This document shows positions 18,010 through 26,340 of a stretch of DNA of 52,504 bases, piece by piece; within the stretch, counting starts at the first letter, position 1, and each line of letters opens with the position of its first letter. The DNA comes from Deltaproteobacteria bacterium. Its GTDB lineage: Bacteria > Desulfobacterota > GWC2-55-46 > UBA9637. The stretch spans positions 1-52,504 of the forward strand of contig JACRNJ010000002.1 in NCBI GenBank assembly GCA_016219285.1, read 5' to 3'. The notes below the pieces were generated by a model. That model was not told where the DNA came from. It searched no databases and was given only the letters and a program-made list of their open reading frames with translations. A program made the position numbers and the translations under genes.

Positions 18010-18693
18010 ATGGCAAGAATGACAATGGTTATGGATGTAAGACGCTGCATAGGCTGCCATGCGTGCACAGTGGCTTGCAAGACAGAAAATGATGTCCCTC
18101 TGGGTGTATGGAGGACACATATCAGAACAAAGGAGGTAGGAAAGTATCCTTATGTCCGCAGACATTTTTATCAGTGGATTTGCGCACAGTGTGGTAATTG
18201 CATTGAGGCGTCTGAAAATAATGGCGTTGGTGCAGTTTCAAGAAGACCTGACGGCATAGTTACAGTTGATTATGAGAAACTTACCAAGGGAAGAACACAG
18301 AAGCAGATTGATAAGGAGATAGATGCCGCAATAGAGGCATGTCCCATTGGCGCATTCTCAAGAAACCCAATGACAGGGATGCCTGAAAAATGCAATCAGT
18401 GCGCCCACAGGGTTGACAAGGGGCTTGTCCCTGCATGTGTCCAGACCTGTCTTGGCAGGGCAAGAATCTACGGAGACGCTTCGGATCCAAAGAGCGAGGT
18501 TGCAAAGATACTTGGAACCAATGCTGCCAGACCTGCCCCGCCAAATGACTGCGATGACCCGCATGTCCATTATATTGGTCTTGACGGCAACCTTGTTGAC
18601 CGTGGCGCATTAGAAGGGCAAGTTCAGGTAAAGACCGAAGACTTTGTTTCCGGCAAGATAGACCAGGTTGTGAATGGACTGGGAGGAAAGTAA
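18010..18693 (+). CDS. Fe-S subunit of the molybdoenzyme complex (B), with incomplete motifs
   Basis: 227 residues of the NrfC/DmsB family. Motif I is complete (CIGCHACTVAC, 13-23). Motif II is reduced to CAQCGNC (58-64). Motif III keeps only the last Cys (ACP, 111), its first three replaced in the stretch KEIDAAIEACP. Motif IV is complete (CNQC...CVQTC, 128-147). So about 12 of 16 Cys remain and the losses differ from those of the B-prime subunit. The gene has AAAGGAGGTGG before ATG and is followed by the Mo-ligand-containing large subunit. Confidence 0.8.
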   Translation: MARMTMVMDVRRCIGCHACTVACKTENDVPLGVWRTHIRTKEVGKYPYVRRHFYQWICAQCGNCIEASENNGVGAVSRRPDGIVTVDYEKLTKGRTQKQIDKEIDAAIEACPIGAFSRNPMTGMPEKCNQCAHRVDKGLVPACVQTCLGRARIYGDASDPKSEVAKILGTNAARPAPPNDCDDPHVHYIGLDGNLVDRGALEGQVQVKTEDFVSGKIDQVVNGLGGK

Positions 18694-18704
18694 AAGGATA
18701 GTTA

Positions 18705-18768
18705 CAGGATGCAAGTTGCAAGGTGCAAGTATAAAAAACTTGAAACCTGCAACTTGAAACTTGAAACG
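18705..18768. repeat. Heptamer-type tandem repeat between B and A genes
   Basis: Words such as GCAAGTT, GCAAGGT, TTGAAAC and CTGCAAC are repeated in the 97-base gap before the catalytic large subunit; a ribosome site (AAGGAGG) follows directly. Confidence 0.65.
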
Positions 18769-18790
18769 TTAATTAAGGAGGTAAAACCTT

Positions 18791-21379
18791 ATGGAATTAA
18801 ATAGAAGACGATTTATACAATTAGGCGCTGCAACAGGCGCTGTCATGGCAATAGAAGGTCCATTTGCAAATGCAATGGAACTTGAACTTGGCGGCAGGGG
18901 TGTTGCAGTTGATAAAAGTAGCGGCATAACCAATAAGGGCAGCGATTTTGATAAGGTCGTCCCATACACCTGTCTTGTCTGCAATATAGAAGATGGCGGA
19001 CTTGCCTATATTAAAGACGGAAGGGTAAAGAAACTGGAGGGCAATGACAAGCATGTTTCAACAAGGGGAAGGCTTTGCGCAAAAGGTAATTCAGGCATAG
19101 GGCATGTTTATGACCCTGACAGAATCCTCTATCCTTTAAAGAGGACTGGCACAAGGGGAAGCGGTCAGTATAAGAGGGTTTCATGGGATGAGGCTATAAC
19201 AGAGGTTGCAGGCAAGTTAAAGGCTGTTATAGACAGCGGACATCCAAATGAAACCATGCTCCACTGGGGCAGGGATAGAAGCGGCGGCGCATATGGCAGG
19301 TTTATGAAGACACTCGGGACAAACACAGGCGTGAACCACACATCCGTCTGTGAATCCTCAAAGAAGATAGGCATGGAGCCTACATGGGGACCTGACATTG
19401 AAACCCCTGACTTTGCAAATACAAAATACATCCTCAATTTTGGCAGCAACATCCTTGAGGCAGCATATTTCCATAATCCATATTCGCAAAGGGTTGTGGA
19501 AGGTACCGTAAAAAACAAGGCAAAGCTTGTAACATTTGATGTCCGTCTTACAAACACTGCTGCAAAGAGTGATGAATGGTATCCAATATTCCCGGGCACA
19601 GATGCTATTATTGCGCTTGCAATGGCAAATGTAATTATGAGCGAGGGTCTTGCGGATACAGATTTTATCAACAAATGGACTAACTATCCTGCAGATAAAC
19701 TTGCAGAATACCTAAAGCAGTATACGCCCGAGATGGCTGAAAAATATTCAGGTGTTCCAGCAAGGCAGATTAAAAGGGTTGCCATTGAATTTGCCAGTGT
19801 AAAACCAGCAACAACATACACCTACAGGGGACCTGCAATGCGTCTCTACGGCTCATATAATGAAAGATGCACAATGCTTCTGCCAATAATCACAGGCAAC
19901 ATTGAGGTAAAAGGCGGCTATTGTCTGCCAAGGGGCATGGGCTATGGTCAGCCTGCAGATGGACCAGCGGGCGGCAAGGAGCCGAGTTTCCTTTCTTCAC
20001 CGCCTGATTATCCATTGGCAGGACACAAGGTTTCACACCTTGTGCCTTTCTGGATTAAGGAAGGCAAGCAGAAGATAAAGGTGCTTATGAGATACATGAA
20101 CTCTGCAGCATATACCTTCCCTGCTGCCAGTGTATGGAAAGAGGTGCAGATGGATGAGAAACTCATCCCGTTCAGTTTCAAGATAGACAACCAGATGAAC
20201 GAGGATACAGCCCTCTTTGACATAATCCTGCCTGACTGCAGTTATCTTGAAAGATATGACCCTGAGAGTATGCCTTCGAGTTTATGGCCATGGGTTGGCT
20301 TAAGACAGCCTGTTGTAAAACCGCTTGGCGAGGCAATAGAGTTCAGGGAAATCCTCAAGATGATAATCCACAAAATAGACTCTGACGGCAGCAGGGGCAT
20401 GAAAAAGTCATGGAACTTCAAGGATGGAGAGGATTATGTGAAACAGCAGTTTGCAGGCGTAGTACCTGACTGGGAACAGTTCAAAAAAGATGGTGTTTAC
20501 CCGATCTACGGGAAACTTGACCCAAAAACAGGCATGATTGTCGGCAAAGATGGCATACCGATAAAGGCAGAGTATGGTCTTCCTTATAAGGAAGACCCAA
20601 AGGGCAAGGTAACAGTGGATGGTAAAAAACGGGCAGGATTCGGCACTGGCGATGGGAAGATAAACATCCATGTGGCCTCATGGGAGAAGTATGGGTTCAA
20701 CCCGCTTCCTGTATTTAAGGCACACCCATGGCACTGGAACAAGGACGGCTCATCAAAACTGTCTGATGACCAGATGATACTTACCACATTTAAATGGAAT
20801 GTCCATGTCCAGTCAAGGACGCCAAATGTCAAATTGCTGACCGAGATGGTGCATTCTAATCCTGCATGGATAAATACTGCAACTGCCCAAAAGATTGGTA
20901 TAAAGAACGGTGACCTTATCAGAATCACAAGCGGTGTCGGTTATATTGTGACAAAGGTAAGGGTTACAGAGGGCATCCATCCAAAGGTTATCGCAGTATC
21001 CAATACATTTGGCACAAAGTTTGGCAGATTCGCAACTGCAAATAAGATGAGCGGCAATGGCCAGTACGGCGCTGCAGATGATGCGGACATCAAGAATATC
21101 TGGTGGAAGACAGAAGGCGTTAATCCAAACGATGTGATTGTTGTTTCGGCAGACCCGATAGGCGGCGGGCAGGGTTGGTTTGACACAGTTGTTACAGTAA
21201 CCCCTGCACAGTCCGGAGATAAATTCGGCGATGGGAAAGCTGATAATGCAAAGCATGTTGAGTTCTACAAGGAGACTATGGAATATGCCTACAGCGGCAA
21301 GAAGCACAAAGAGATGCATCCAGAGGTAAAGATAGACTGGAGCGCACTGCCAAAGCCTGAACTCAAGAAAGGGCATTAA
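18791..21379 (+). CDS. Catalytic-type molybdopterin oxidoreductase large subunit (A)
   Basis: 862 residues with a TAT leader (NRRRFIQLGAATGAV). Motif for the N-terminal Fe-S cluster: Cys61, Cys64 (CLVC) and Cys96 (GRLCAKG); the usual third Cys of C-x2-C-x3-C is replaced within NIEDGG. The Mo-ligand candidate is Cys187 in HTSVCESSKK. The C-terminal dinucleotide-binding domain is complete. It belongs to the DMSO-reductase superfamily near the PsrA/PhsA/TtrA types. The substrate cannot be read from sequence. It is the last gene of the cluster and has a clear downstream terminator. Confidence 0.85.
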   Translation: MELNRRRFIQLGAATGAVMAIEGPFANAMELELGGRGVAVDKSSGITNKGSDFDKVVPYTCLVCNIEDGGLAYIKDGRVKKLEGNDKHVSTRGRLCAKGNSGIGHVYDPDRILYPLKRTGTRGSGQYKRVSWDEAITEVAGKLKAVIDSGHPNETMLHWGRDRSGGAYGRFMKTLGTNTGVNHTSVCESSKKIGMEPTWGPDIETPDFANTKYILNFGSNILEAAYFHNPYSQRVVEGTVKNKAKLVTFDVRLTNTAAKSDEWYPIFPGTDAIIALAMANVIMSEGLADTDFINKWTNYPADKLAEYLKQYTPEMAEKYSGVPARQIKRVAIEFASVKPATTYTYRGPAMRLYGSYNERCTMLLPIITGNIEVKGGYCLPRGMGYGQPADGPAGGKEPSFLSSPPDYPLAGHKVSHLVPFWIKEGKQKIKVLMRYMNSAAYTFPAASVWKEVQMDEKLIPFSFKIDNQMNEDTALFDIILPDCSYLERYDPESMPSSLWPWVGLRQPVVKPLGEAIEFREILKMIIHKIDSDGSRGMKKSWNFKDGEDYVKQQFAGVVPDWEQFKKDGVYPIYGKLDPKTGMIVGKDGIPIKAEYGLPYKEDPKGKVTVDGKKRAGFGTGDGKINIHVASWEKYGFNPLPVFKAHPWHWNKDGSSKLSDDQMILTTFKWNVHVQSRTPNVKLLTEMVHSNPAWINTATAQKIGIKNGDLIRITSGVGYIVTKVRVTEGIHPKVIAVSNTFGTKFGRFATANKMSGNGQYGAADDADIKNIWWKTEGVNPNDVIVVSADPIGGGQGWFDTVVTVTPAQSGDKFGDGKADNAKHVEFYKETMEYAYSGKKHKEMHPEVKIDWSALPKPELKKGH

Positions 21380-21433
21380 AAAGGTTTTAGATTGCTCTTA
21401 TAAATTTTTTAAAATCACTTAAGAGGGTTATCC

Positions 21434-21466
21434 AAAAAAGGCAGACTAAGCGGTCTGCCTTTTTTG
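21434..21466 (+). terminator. Rho-independent terminator of the molybdoenzyme cluster
   Basis: GGCAGAC and GTCTGCC form a perfect 7-bp stem with a 6-base loop, flanked by six A on the 5' side and T6 on the 3' side. It lies about 55 bases after the large-subunit stop. Confidence 0.9.
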
Positions 21467-21589
21467 TTTTTAAGACCGCACTATTTTTCCTGACTGCGCT
21501 GAAGTTATGAGGCGTCCTTTTGATTGAAAAAATTTCCTTAAGATGATAAAACCTTGCAATGAAATATAAACCGGAGGTGTAAATAGGCT

Positions 21590-23086
21590 ATGAAACCCAT
21601 TAAGATCCTTATCGCAACACCGGAGGCAATACCGTTTGCAAAGACAGGCGGATTGGCAGATGTGACGGGAGCATTACCAAAAGTTCTTAAAGGCCTTGGC
21701 TGCGAAGTAAGGCTTATTATGCCGTTTTACAGGCAAATACAGGAGCCAGGCGAAAAAACCGATATCAAAGACACCGGCATTCAGGTTTCTGTGCCGCTTG
21801 GTTTCAGGGAGATAGATGTGTCTGTGTTTGAAGGCTCAGCCAATGGTATACCCGCCTATTTTTTAAAACGGGATGAATACTACGACAGGAAATATCTATA
21901 CACCATGCCAGACGGCGACTATTTTGACAATGCAGAAAGGTTTATCTTGTTTTCACGGGGAGTAATTGAGGCAATCAAAAAACTTGATTTTCAACCCGAT
22001 ATCATCCACTGCCATGACTGGCAGACAGGTCTTATATCCACATATCTAAAAACCATTTATAAAGATGCTCAGTTTTTTGCAAACACTAAAACAGTATTTA
22101 CCATCCATAACATTGCATATCAGGGACAATTTCCGGAGTCTCACTTTAGTTTAACAGGTTTGCCTCAAGGAGCCTTTACTCCGGATGGGATTGAGTTCTG
22201 GGGGAATATGAATCTGTTAAAGGCAGGGATTATATTTTCAGATATTGTTACAACAGTCAGCGAAAAATACAGCAAGGAAATCCAGACCCCTGAATTTGGT
22301 TATGGCCTGGAAGGTGTCTTAATGGCAAAGAAGGACAAGCTTTTTGGCGTGCTGAACGGCGTTGACTATGACGACTGGAGCCCTGAAAAGGATAAATTTA
22401 CAATTGCAAACTATGATTATAAAAATTTAAGCGGCAAGGCAGAGTGCAGGAAAGATCTTTTAAGAGAGTATATGCTCAATCTGCCGGATAATGCGCCTGT
22501 TATCGGAATAATATCAAGACTTGCGGACCAGAAGGGTTTTGACATACTTTCGCAGGCAATGGAAGATTTGATGTCAATGAATATAGGCATGGTTGTGCTC
22601 GGCACAGGGGAGAAAAAATATCACGACCTGTTTGCAGAACTTGCAAAAAAATATCCCAAAAAACTCGGCGTAAAGATTACATTTGACAACAAGCTCGCCC
22701 ATAAGATAGAGGCAGGCTCTGATATGTTCCTCATGCCTTCAAAATACGAGCCATGCGGTCTGAACCAGATATACAGCCTGAAATACGGCACAATCCCGAT
22801 AGTGCGGGCAACAGGCGGGCTTGATGATACGATTCAGGATTATACCCCGCCCCCCAGCCACCCTCTACTAAAGAGGGGATTTTCGAATGAGCCGACAGGC
22901 AATGGTTTTAAGTTTAATGAATATTCCAGCCATGCATTGCTCACGAAGATAAAAGAGGCTGTTAAAATATTTCCTAACAAGAAAGAATGGGAAAAACTTG
23001 CTCAGACTGCCATGCAGCAGGATTTTTCATGGCAGCGGTCTGCAAAGAGATATGTGGAGTTGTATGAGAGACTTTTGACCCCTTGA
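21590..23086 (+). CDS. glgA: Glycogen (starch) synthase
   Basis: 498 residues, GT5 family. The N-terminal KTGGLADV loop (18-24) binds ADP-glucose. FTIHNIAYQGQFP, ISRLADQKGFD and PSKYEPCGLNQ complete the family pattern. It transfers glucose from ADP-glucose to the glycogen chain. Near residue 418, at the position of the usual short VxDxD loop, the insertion PPPSHPLLKRGFSNE is encoded by a C-rich repeat-like stretch (22843-22890) with CCCTC/GAGGG arms. It ends nine bases before the convergent cas6 stop. Isolated from other glycogen genes. Confidence 0.92.
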   Translation: MKPIKILIATPEAIPFAKTGGLADVTGALPKVLKGLGCEVRLIMPFYRQIQEPGEKTDIKDTGIQVSVPLGFREIDVSVFEGSANGIPAYFLKRDEYYDRKYLYTMPDGDYFDNAERFILFSRGVIEAIKKLDFQPDIIHCHDWQTGLISTYLKTIYKDAQFFANTKTVFTIHNIAYQGQFPESHFSLTGLPQGAFTPDGIEFWGNMNLLKAGIIFSDIVTTVSEKYSKEIQTPEFGYGLEGVLMAKKDKLFGVLNGVDYDDWSPEKDKFTIANYDYKNLSGKAECRKDLLREYMLNLPDNAPVIGIISRLADQKGFDILSQAMEDLMSMNIGMVVLGTGEKKYHDLFAELAKKYPKKLGVKITFDNKLAHKIEAGSDMFLMPSKYEPCGLNQIYSLKYGTIPIVRATGGLDDTIQDYTPPPSHPLLKRGFSNEPTGNGFKFNEYSSHALLTKIKEAVKIFPNKKEWEKLAQTAMQQDFSWQRSAKRYVELYERLLTP

Positions 23087-23095
23087 TTCCACCTA

Positions 23096-24040
23096 TCATT
23101 CTATTTCATACTTTCCCAGACCAAAACTTGTTCCTTTACCTGCATGGATAAATTCGCCAAGCCTGATTAAAGGCATAAACTCTTCCATATTGCCTTTAAA
23201 ATCAATCTTTCCTATGAGTCCTCCCATCTTCATCCTAACATCCTGTCTTGCGGAATACCTTTCCCAATCATACCACTTGAGTTCGCTTGACACAGTTTCA
23301 ATCTTTTCTGCCCTTTCTATGAGTCCTTTAAAGTCAAGCTCAAGTCTTTTGCCGCAGTGGAAATAAGATAAGGTTGACACCCTCCTTAAAAGGCTTCTTA
23401 TGAGATGATGAAACTTAAAGTCTACAACGAGGTCTCCATCTGAAATTATGCGGAGAGGGGTTAAGAAGTTAAGACGCAGAGTTTTAATATTCTCCTTTTT
23501 AGCGCGCATGATATCCGAAGCTGTTAGGATATTGCAACTCCCTTTCAATGTCCTGTCATTGGAAGAATAAATCGGTTCATATCTGCCATCCGTCATTAGA
23601 TGTTTTACTTCCAGGAGTTCATATTTTCCCCTTCCCTTTCCAATCCCCAATTTTCCAAGTTCGTCAAATGTGTAGATAAAGTATGGTAGATATTCTGTTG
23701 CCCTGCCTATAAGGAGCAGATTAAAGAGCAAGGTTTCGCCGGGAAGATATGTTGTCTTTTTTTCAAGGGGAGGCTCTATAACAAATGGGTGCTGGATGCT
23801 TTTGTAATTACGGAGCGCCTTTGAGCCTTCCGGCGGTGGGGTTTCAAATATATAACAGTAGATGCACTTTGATTTGAGAAGGCAATTGTCGCAGGTCTGT
23901 CTTTTAACAGTGCATACTATCTTTTTGAATGCATGCCCAAAACCGCCGCGAAAAGTTGAACCCTTGTACGGAGGCATGACTATAGGGTCTTTTGCCTTTA
24001 AAGAAAGAGAAAATTTAGAGAAATAAAAATTGTCTAACAT
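23096..24040 (-). CDS. cas6: Cas6 endoribonuclease for CRISPR RNA
   Basis: 314 residues. N-terminal YKGSTFRGGFGHAFK and a cysteine group (CDNCLLKSKCIYCY) are typical of Cas6 proteins that accompany type III systems. The C-terminus ends with the Gly-rich loop GKGTSFGLGKYEIE of the RAMP fold. It cuts the repeat transcript to leave an 8-base 5' handle. It is separated from cas2 by the array and by a RAYT element. Its ribosome site (AGAAGGG) lies inside a remnant of a CRISPR repeat. Confidence 0.88.
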   Translation of the reverse strand: MLDNFYFSKFSLSLKAKDPIVMPPYKGSTFRGGFGHAFKKIVCTVKRQTCDNCLLKSKCIYCYIFETPPPEGSKALRNYKSIQHPFVIEPPLEKKTTYLPGETLLFNLLLIGRATEYLPYFIYTFDELGKLGIGKGRGKYELLEVKHLMTDGRYEPIYSSNDRTLKGSCNILTASDIMRAKKENIKTLRLNFLTPLRIISDGDLVVDFKFHHLIRSLLRRVSTLSYFHCGKRLELDFKGLIERAEKIETVSSELKWYDWERYSARQDVRMKMGGLIGKIDFKGNMEEFMPLIRLGEFIHAGKGTSFGLGKYEIE

Positions 24041-24056
24041 CTTGCAATCCCTTCTG

Positions 24057-24676
24057 TAGGGTGGGCTGTGCCCACCATCCCACCATCTTGATATTATTCA
24101 CCACCAATATCTTCCGTAAAATTTATTTCGCTCATACCCCACTCCCTTGGATATACCCCTGCTTTTACATATCTGTGAAAGGTTGAATATATCCAATCTT
24201 TAGGGGACATTACCAATCCATGTTTTACGGGATTATAATGTATATAATCACAATGGATAGCAAAATCCCTCTCATCTTTTATCTGATGTTCCCAAAAACG
24301 TCTCTGCCATATTGTACCTTCCCTATGCCGTTCCCGTGATTTTGTAGGGTGGGCTGTGTCCACCAAATTTCTTGCCCTCTTGGTAAACTCTTTTTTAATT
24401 AACCCCCATCTCATGGAATAATTAACATCACCGTCAGGCAATCTCCATATGCAGTGCAGGTGATCCGGCAGCAAGACCAATGCTTCCATTTTAAAGGGAT
24501 ACGAGAATCGGGCTTCATTTATTACATCTCTTAAAACCTTTCTACACGCCTCCAAACAAAGAATAGGTTGTCGTTGATAGGTTACCAATGTGAAAAAGTA
24601 TGTATTGCCATCTCTTGCTCTACGGTAATTAGACATTATTGGCCTTTACTATTTTGGTGGGCATAGCCCACCCTAC
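24057..24676 (-). mobile_element. RAYT-REP composite element inserted in a CRISPR repeat
   Basis: Two REP palindromes in inverted orientation bound a transposase gene: GTAG + GGTGGGC-tgt-GCCCACC at 24057-24077, and its mirror ending CTAC at 24656-24676. A third related copy lies inside the coding sequence (24344-24364). GTAG at the foot of the hairpin is the known recognition feature of TnpA-REP enzymes. The element interrupts a repeat whose 14-base end is at 24043-24056 and whose 5-base start is at 24681-24685. Confidence 0.8.
24094..24636 (-). CDS. REP-associated tyrosine transposase (RAYT, IS200/Y1-type)
   Basis: 180 residues with the Y1 transposase pattern: FFTLVTYQRQPIL, the HUH motif in LPDHLHCIWRLPDGD, then RRFWEHQIKDERDFAIHCDYIHYNPVKHGLV containing the catalytic-type Tyr (YIHYNP). 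RAYTs cut and join single-stranded REP DNA. Residues around 91-97 (DTAHPTK) are encoded by a REP-like hairpin within the gene. The reading frame is intact and the flanking REPs are well conserved, so the element may be active or recently active. Confidence 0.88.
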   Translation of the reverse strand: MSNYRRARDGNTYFFTLVTYQRQPILCLEACRKVLRDVINEARFSYPFKMEALVLLPDHLHCIWRLPDGDVNYSMRWGLIKKEFTKRARNLVDTAHPTKSRERHREGTIWQRRFWEHQIKDERDFAIHCDYIHYNPVKHGLVMSPKDWIYSTFHRYVKAGVYPREWGMSEINFTEDIGGE

Positions 24677-24680
24677 TTGG

Positions 24681-24829
24681 CTCTCGAATAATAGGGGGTA
24701 TTGTGAAGACAACAGTAATAGTCGCAATCCCTTCTACATAAGGTCTTAGTTTCTCTCTTCTCCCATCTTCTTTTCCTCTATCTACCTTCATAGTCGCAAT
24801 CCCTTCTACATAAGGTCTTAGTTTCTCTC
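24681..24829 (-). CRISPR. CRISPR mini-array: two full repeats, one full spacer, one repeat split by RAYT
   Basis: Two identical 37-base repeats lie at 24721-24757 and 24793-24829 with a 35-base spacer (24758-24792). On the minus strand, the transcribed sense inferred from cas order, the repeat starts GAGAGAAAC and ends GGGATTGCGAC, giving an ATTGCGAC handle. A second stretch of exactly 35 bases (24686-24720) is followed by GAGAG (24685-24681), the start of a third repeat, after which the RAYT element begins. The missing end of this repeat is found next to cas6. Confidence 0.88.
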
Positions 24830-25028
24830 ACCACCCACTTTTTCTTTATAAATATCAAAATATTATAACCTCCTTTTCTGTAACCTCTGTTTATCAACAT
24901 CTTTTCACCTCTTTTCATGTTTCATTATGAAATTGTCAAAGAGCGTATTGCATAATGCTTACGGCATGTTACGATAATTCCTGTAACCTGCCTCTGATTT
25001 GGCAGATTTTAAAAATCCGTGCAACTGA
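24830..25028 (-). promoter_or_regulatory. Putative CRISPR leader
   Basis: About 200 AT-rich bases between cas2 and the first repeat, with no ORF. On the minus strand it lies upstream of the array, the usual leader place. I see no certain promoter boxes in it. Confidence 0.5.
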
Positions 25029-25313
25029 TTACAATATATAAACTTTTTCCTCTTTGCTCACCTCCCCCTGACCGATAATCCTGATTGCCTTTTCACAATT
25101 GCCGCACAGGGTATAAATCCGTATGCTGTCTTCTGCCTCGTTGACCGCCTTCATAAGCCTTGCCGTCATCTTCTCCAAAAGTTCCCCGTCTATCAGGCAC
25201 TCAAACACGCTGTATTGAACCCTGTCGCCGAAGTCATCCAGTATCTTGGCAATCTTTGTGCGTCTCGGCGTATCAGGTATGTCGTAAGAGACAAGGTAAA
25301 GCATATCATACAT
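25029..25313 (-). CDS. cas2: Cas2 adaptation endonuclease
   Basis: 94 residues, ferredoxin-like. The N-terminal LVSYDIPDTPRRTKIAKIL with the conserved Asp, followed by RVQYSVFECLI and the RIYTLC strand, is typical of Cas2. It forms the Cas1-Cas2 integrase. It overlaps cas1 by 8 bases and precedes the leader. Confidence 0.93.
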   Translation of the reverse strand: MYDMLYLVSYDIPDTPRRTKIAKILDDFGDRVQYSVFECLIDGELLEKMTARLMKAVNEAEDSIRIYTLCGNCEKAIRIIGQGEVSKEEKVYIL

Positions 25314-26307
25314 CCATCAGGAACGGCATGTATTCGTTCTCGCCCTGGACACATGCAGCAAGTTTTTCTATCTGTATTCTGAAACACTTCCTGAATGTTG
25401 TCTTTTCCTTTGTATCAGAATGGATAAATTCGTTATTCATTAGCTCCTCATATTCGGCAAAGTATCGCTTCATCGCCTCTCTTGTGAGATACATGCCTTC
25501 GCCTTTTGGGTTCTTGTAAAAATCCCCTTGGGTCAACATGCGGTTGTTGATAAGGCGCAAGGTGAGGCGGTCAACAATCGGAGCCCTGAACTCCTCCTGC
25601 AAATCCGATGCAAGGGACGCCCTGCCGTAATCCACCTTGTGGTAATAGCCGAGATATGGGTCAAAACCCATGCCATCAAGAAGCGATGATATTTCGTTAA
25701 AAACCAAAGTGTAGCCAAGCGAGAGGAGTGCGTTTACCGGATCAGGGGCAGGATGTTTTCTCCTGCCGTCAAAACCAAAGGCGCCCAACATCATCTTGCT
25801 CAGTCCGCTGAAATAATGTCTTGCCGCAATACCTTCGAGACCGTTAAGGCCGTCCTGTTCCGCCGCTCTATCCACCTTTTGCCGGATAGACTCCATAGCC
25901 GCGATCTCTTCGGACAGGGGTATCTCCGGGTGATTGTAACTGAAACCCCTCATAAACTGCACAGAGTTTCTTATCTTGCCTTTTATAATATTTTTTGAAA
26001 AACTCATTTTAAACCCGTTGTCATCATGTCTTTTAAACTGGGCGAGCCTCAACTCTATATTCTTTGTCGCAGGCGATGTAATCTGCCCAATCAGCCTGCC
26101 GCTCCTTGATAGTATTGCCATCTCTATCCCATGCTCAAACATTTCCCACACAGCCTGAGTCGTAAACTGAACATTCCCGAATATCAGGACGGAATCAATC
26201 TTATGGCACTCCACATCAAGAAGAACGGCATCGTCCTTTTCCACAATCAGCCTGTCTCCCGTCTTCCGCAGGATGGAGCCTTGCTCTGTAAGGTAAAGGT
26301 TTGGCAT
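25306..26307 (-). CDS. cas1: Cas1 integrase
   Basis: 333 residues: an N-terminal beta domain (LYLTEQGSILRKTGDRL...) and helical C-terminal domain with the catalytic set in GLEGIAARHYF (Glu), YHKVDYGRASLASDLQEEFR (His, Asp/Glu). It integrates new spacers. The context is type III-A. The region just upstream (26315-26330) holds a CCCCTC/GAGGGG hairpin, and no good ribosome site is seen before ATG 26307. Confidence 0.95.
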   Translation of the reverse strand: MPNLYLTEQGSILRKTGDRLIVEKDDAVLLDVECHKIDSVLIFGNVQFTTQAVWEMFEHGIEMAILSRSGRLIGQITSPATKNIELRLAQFKRHDDNGFKMSFSKNIIKGKIRNSVQFMRGFSYNHPEIPLSEEIAAMESIRQKVDRAAEQDGLNGLEGIAARHYFSGLSKMMLGAFGFDGRRKHPAPDPVNALLSLGYTLVFNEISSLLDGMGFDPYLGYYHKVDYGRASLASDLQEEFRAPIVDRLTLRLINNRMLTQGDFYKNPKGEGMYLTREAMKRYFAEYEELMNNEFIHSDTKEKTTFRKCFRIQIEKLAACVQGENEYMPFLMDV

Positions 26308-26340
26308 AATTATTCCCCTCTTGAGAGGGGCAGGGGTGTG

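Noticed and set aside
20813-21376. 187-codon minus-strand ORF opposite the molybdoenzyme gene
   Set aside because: Antisense shadow of a strongly conserved gene; Cys-rich but patternless.
8862-21379. Arsenate reductase or arsenite oxidase (Arr/Arx) assignment of the molybdoenzyme cluster
   Set aside because: Only the CVC-type ArsR points to arsenic. The large subunit lacks the typical ArrA/ArxA Cys pattern and no arsenic-handling gene is near.
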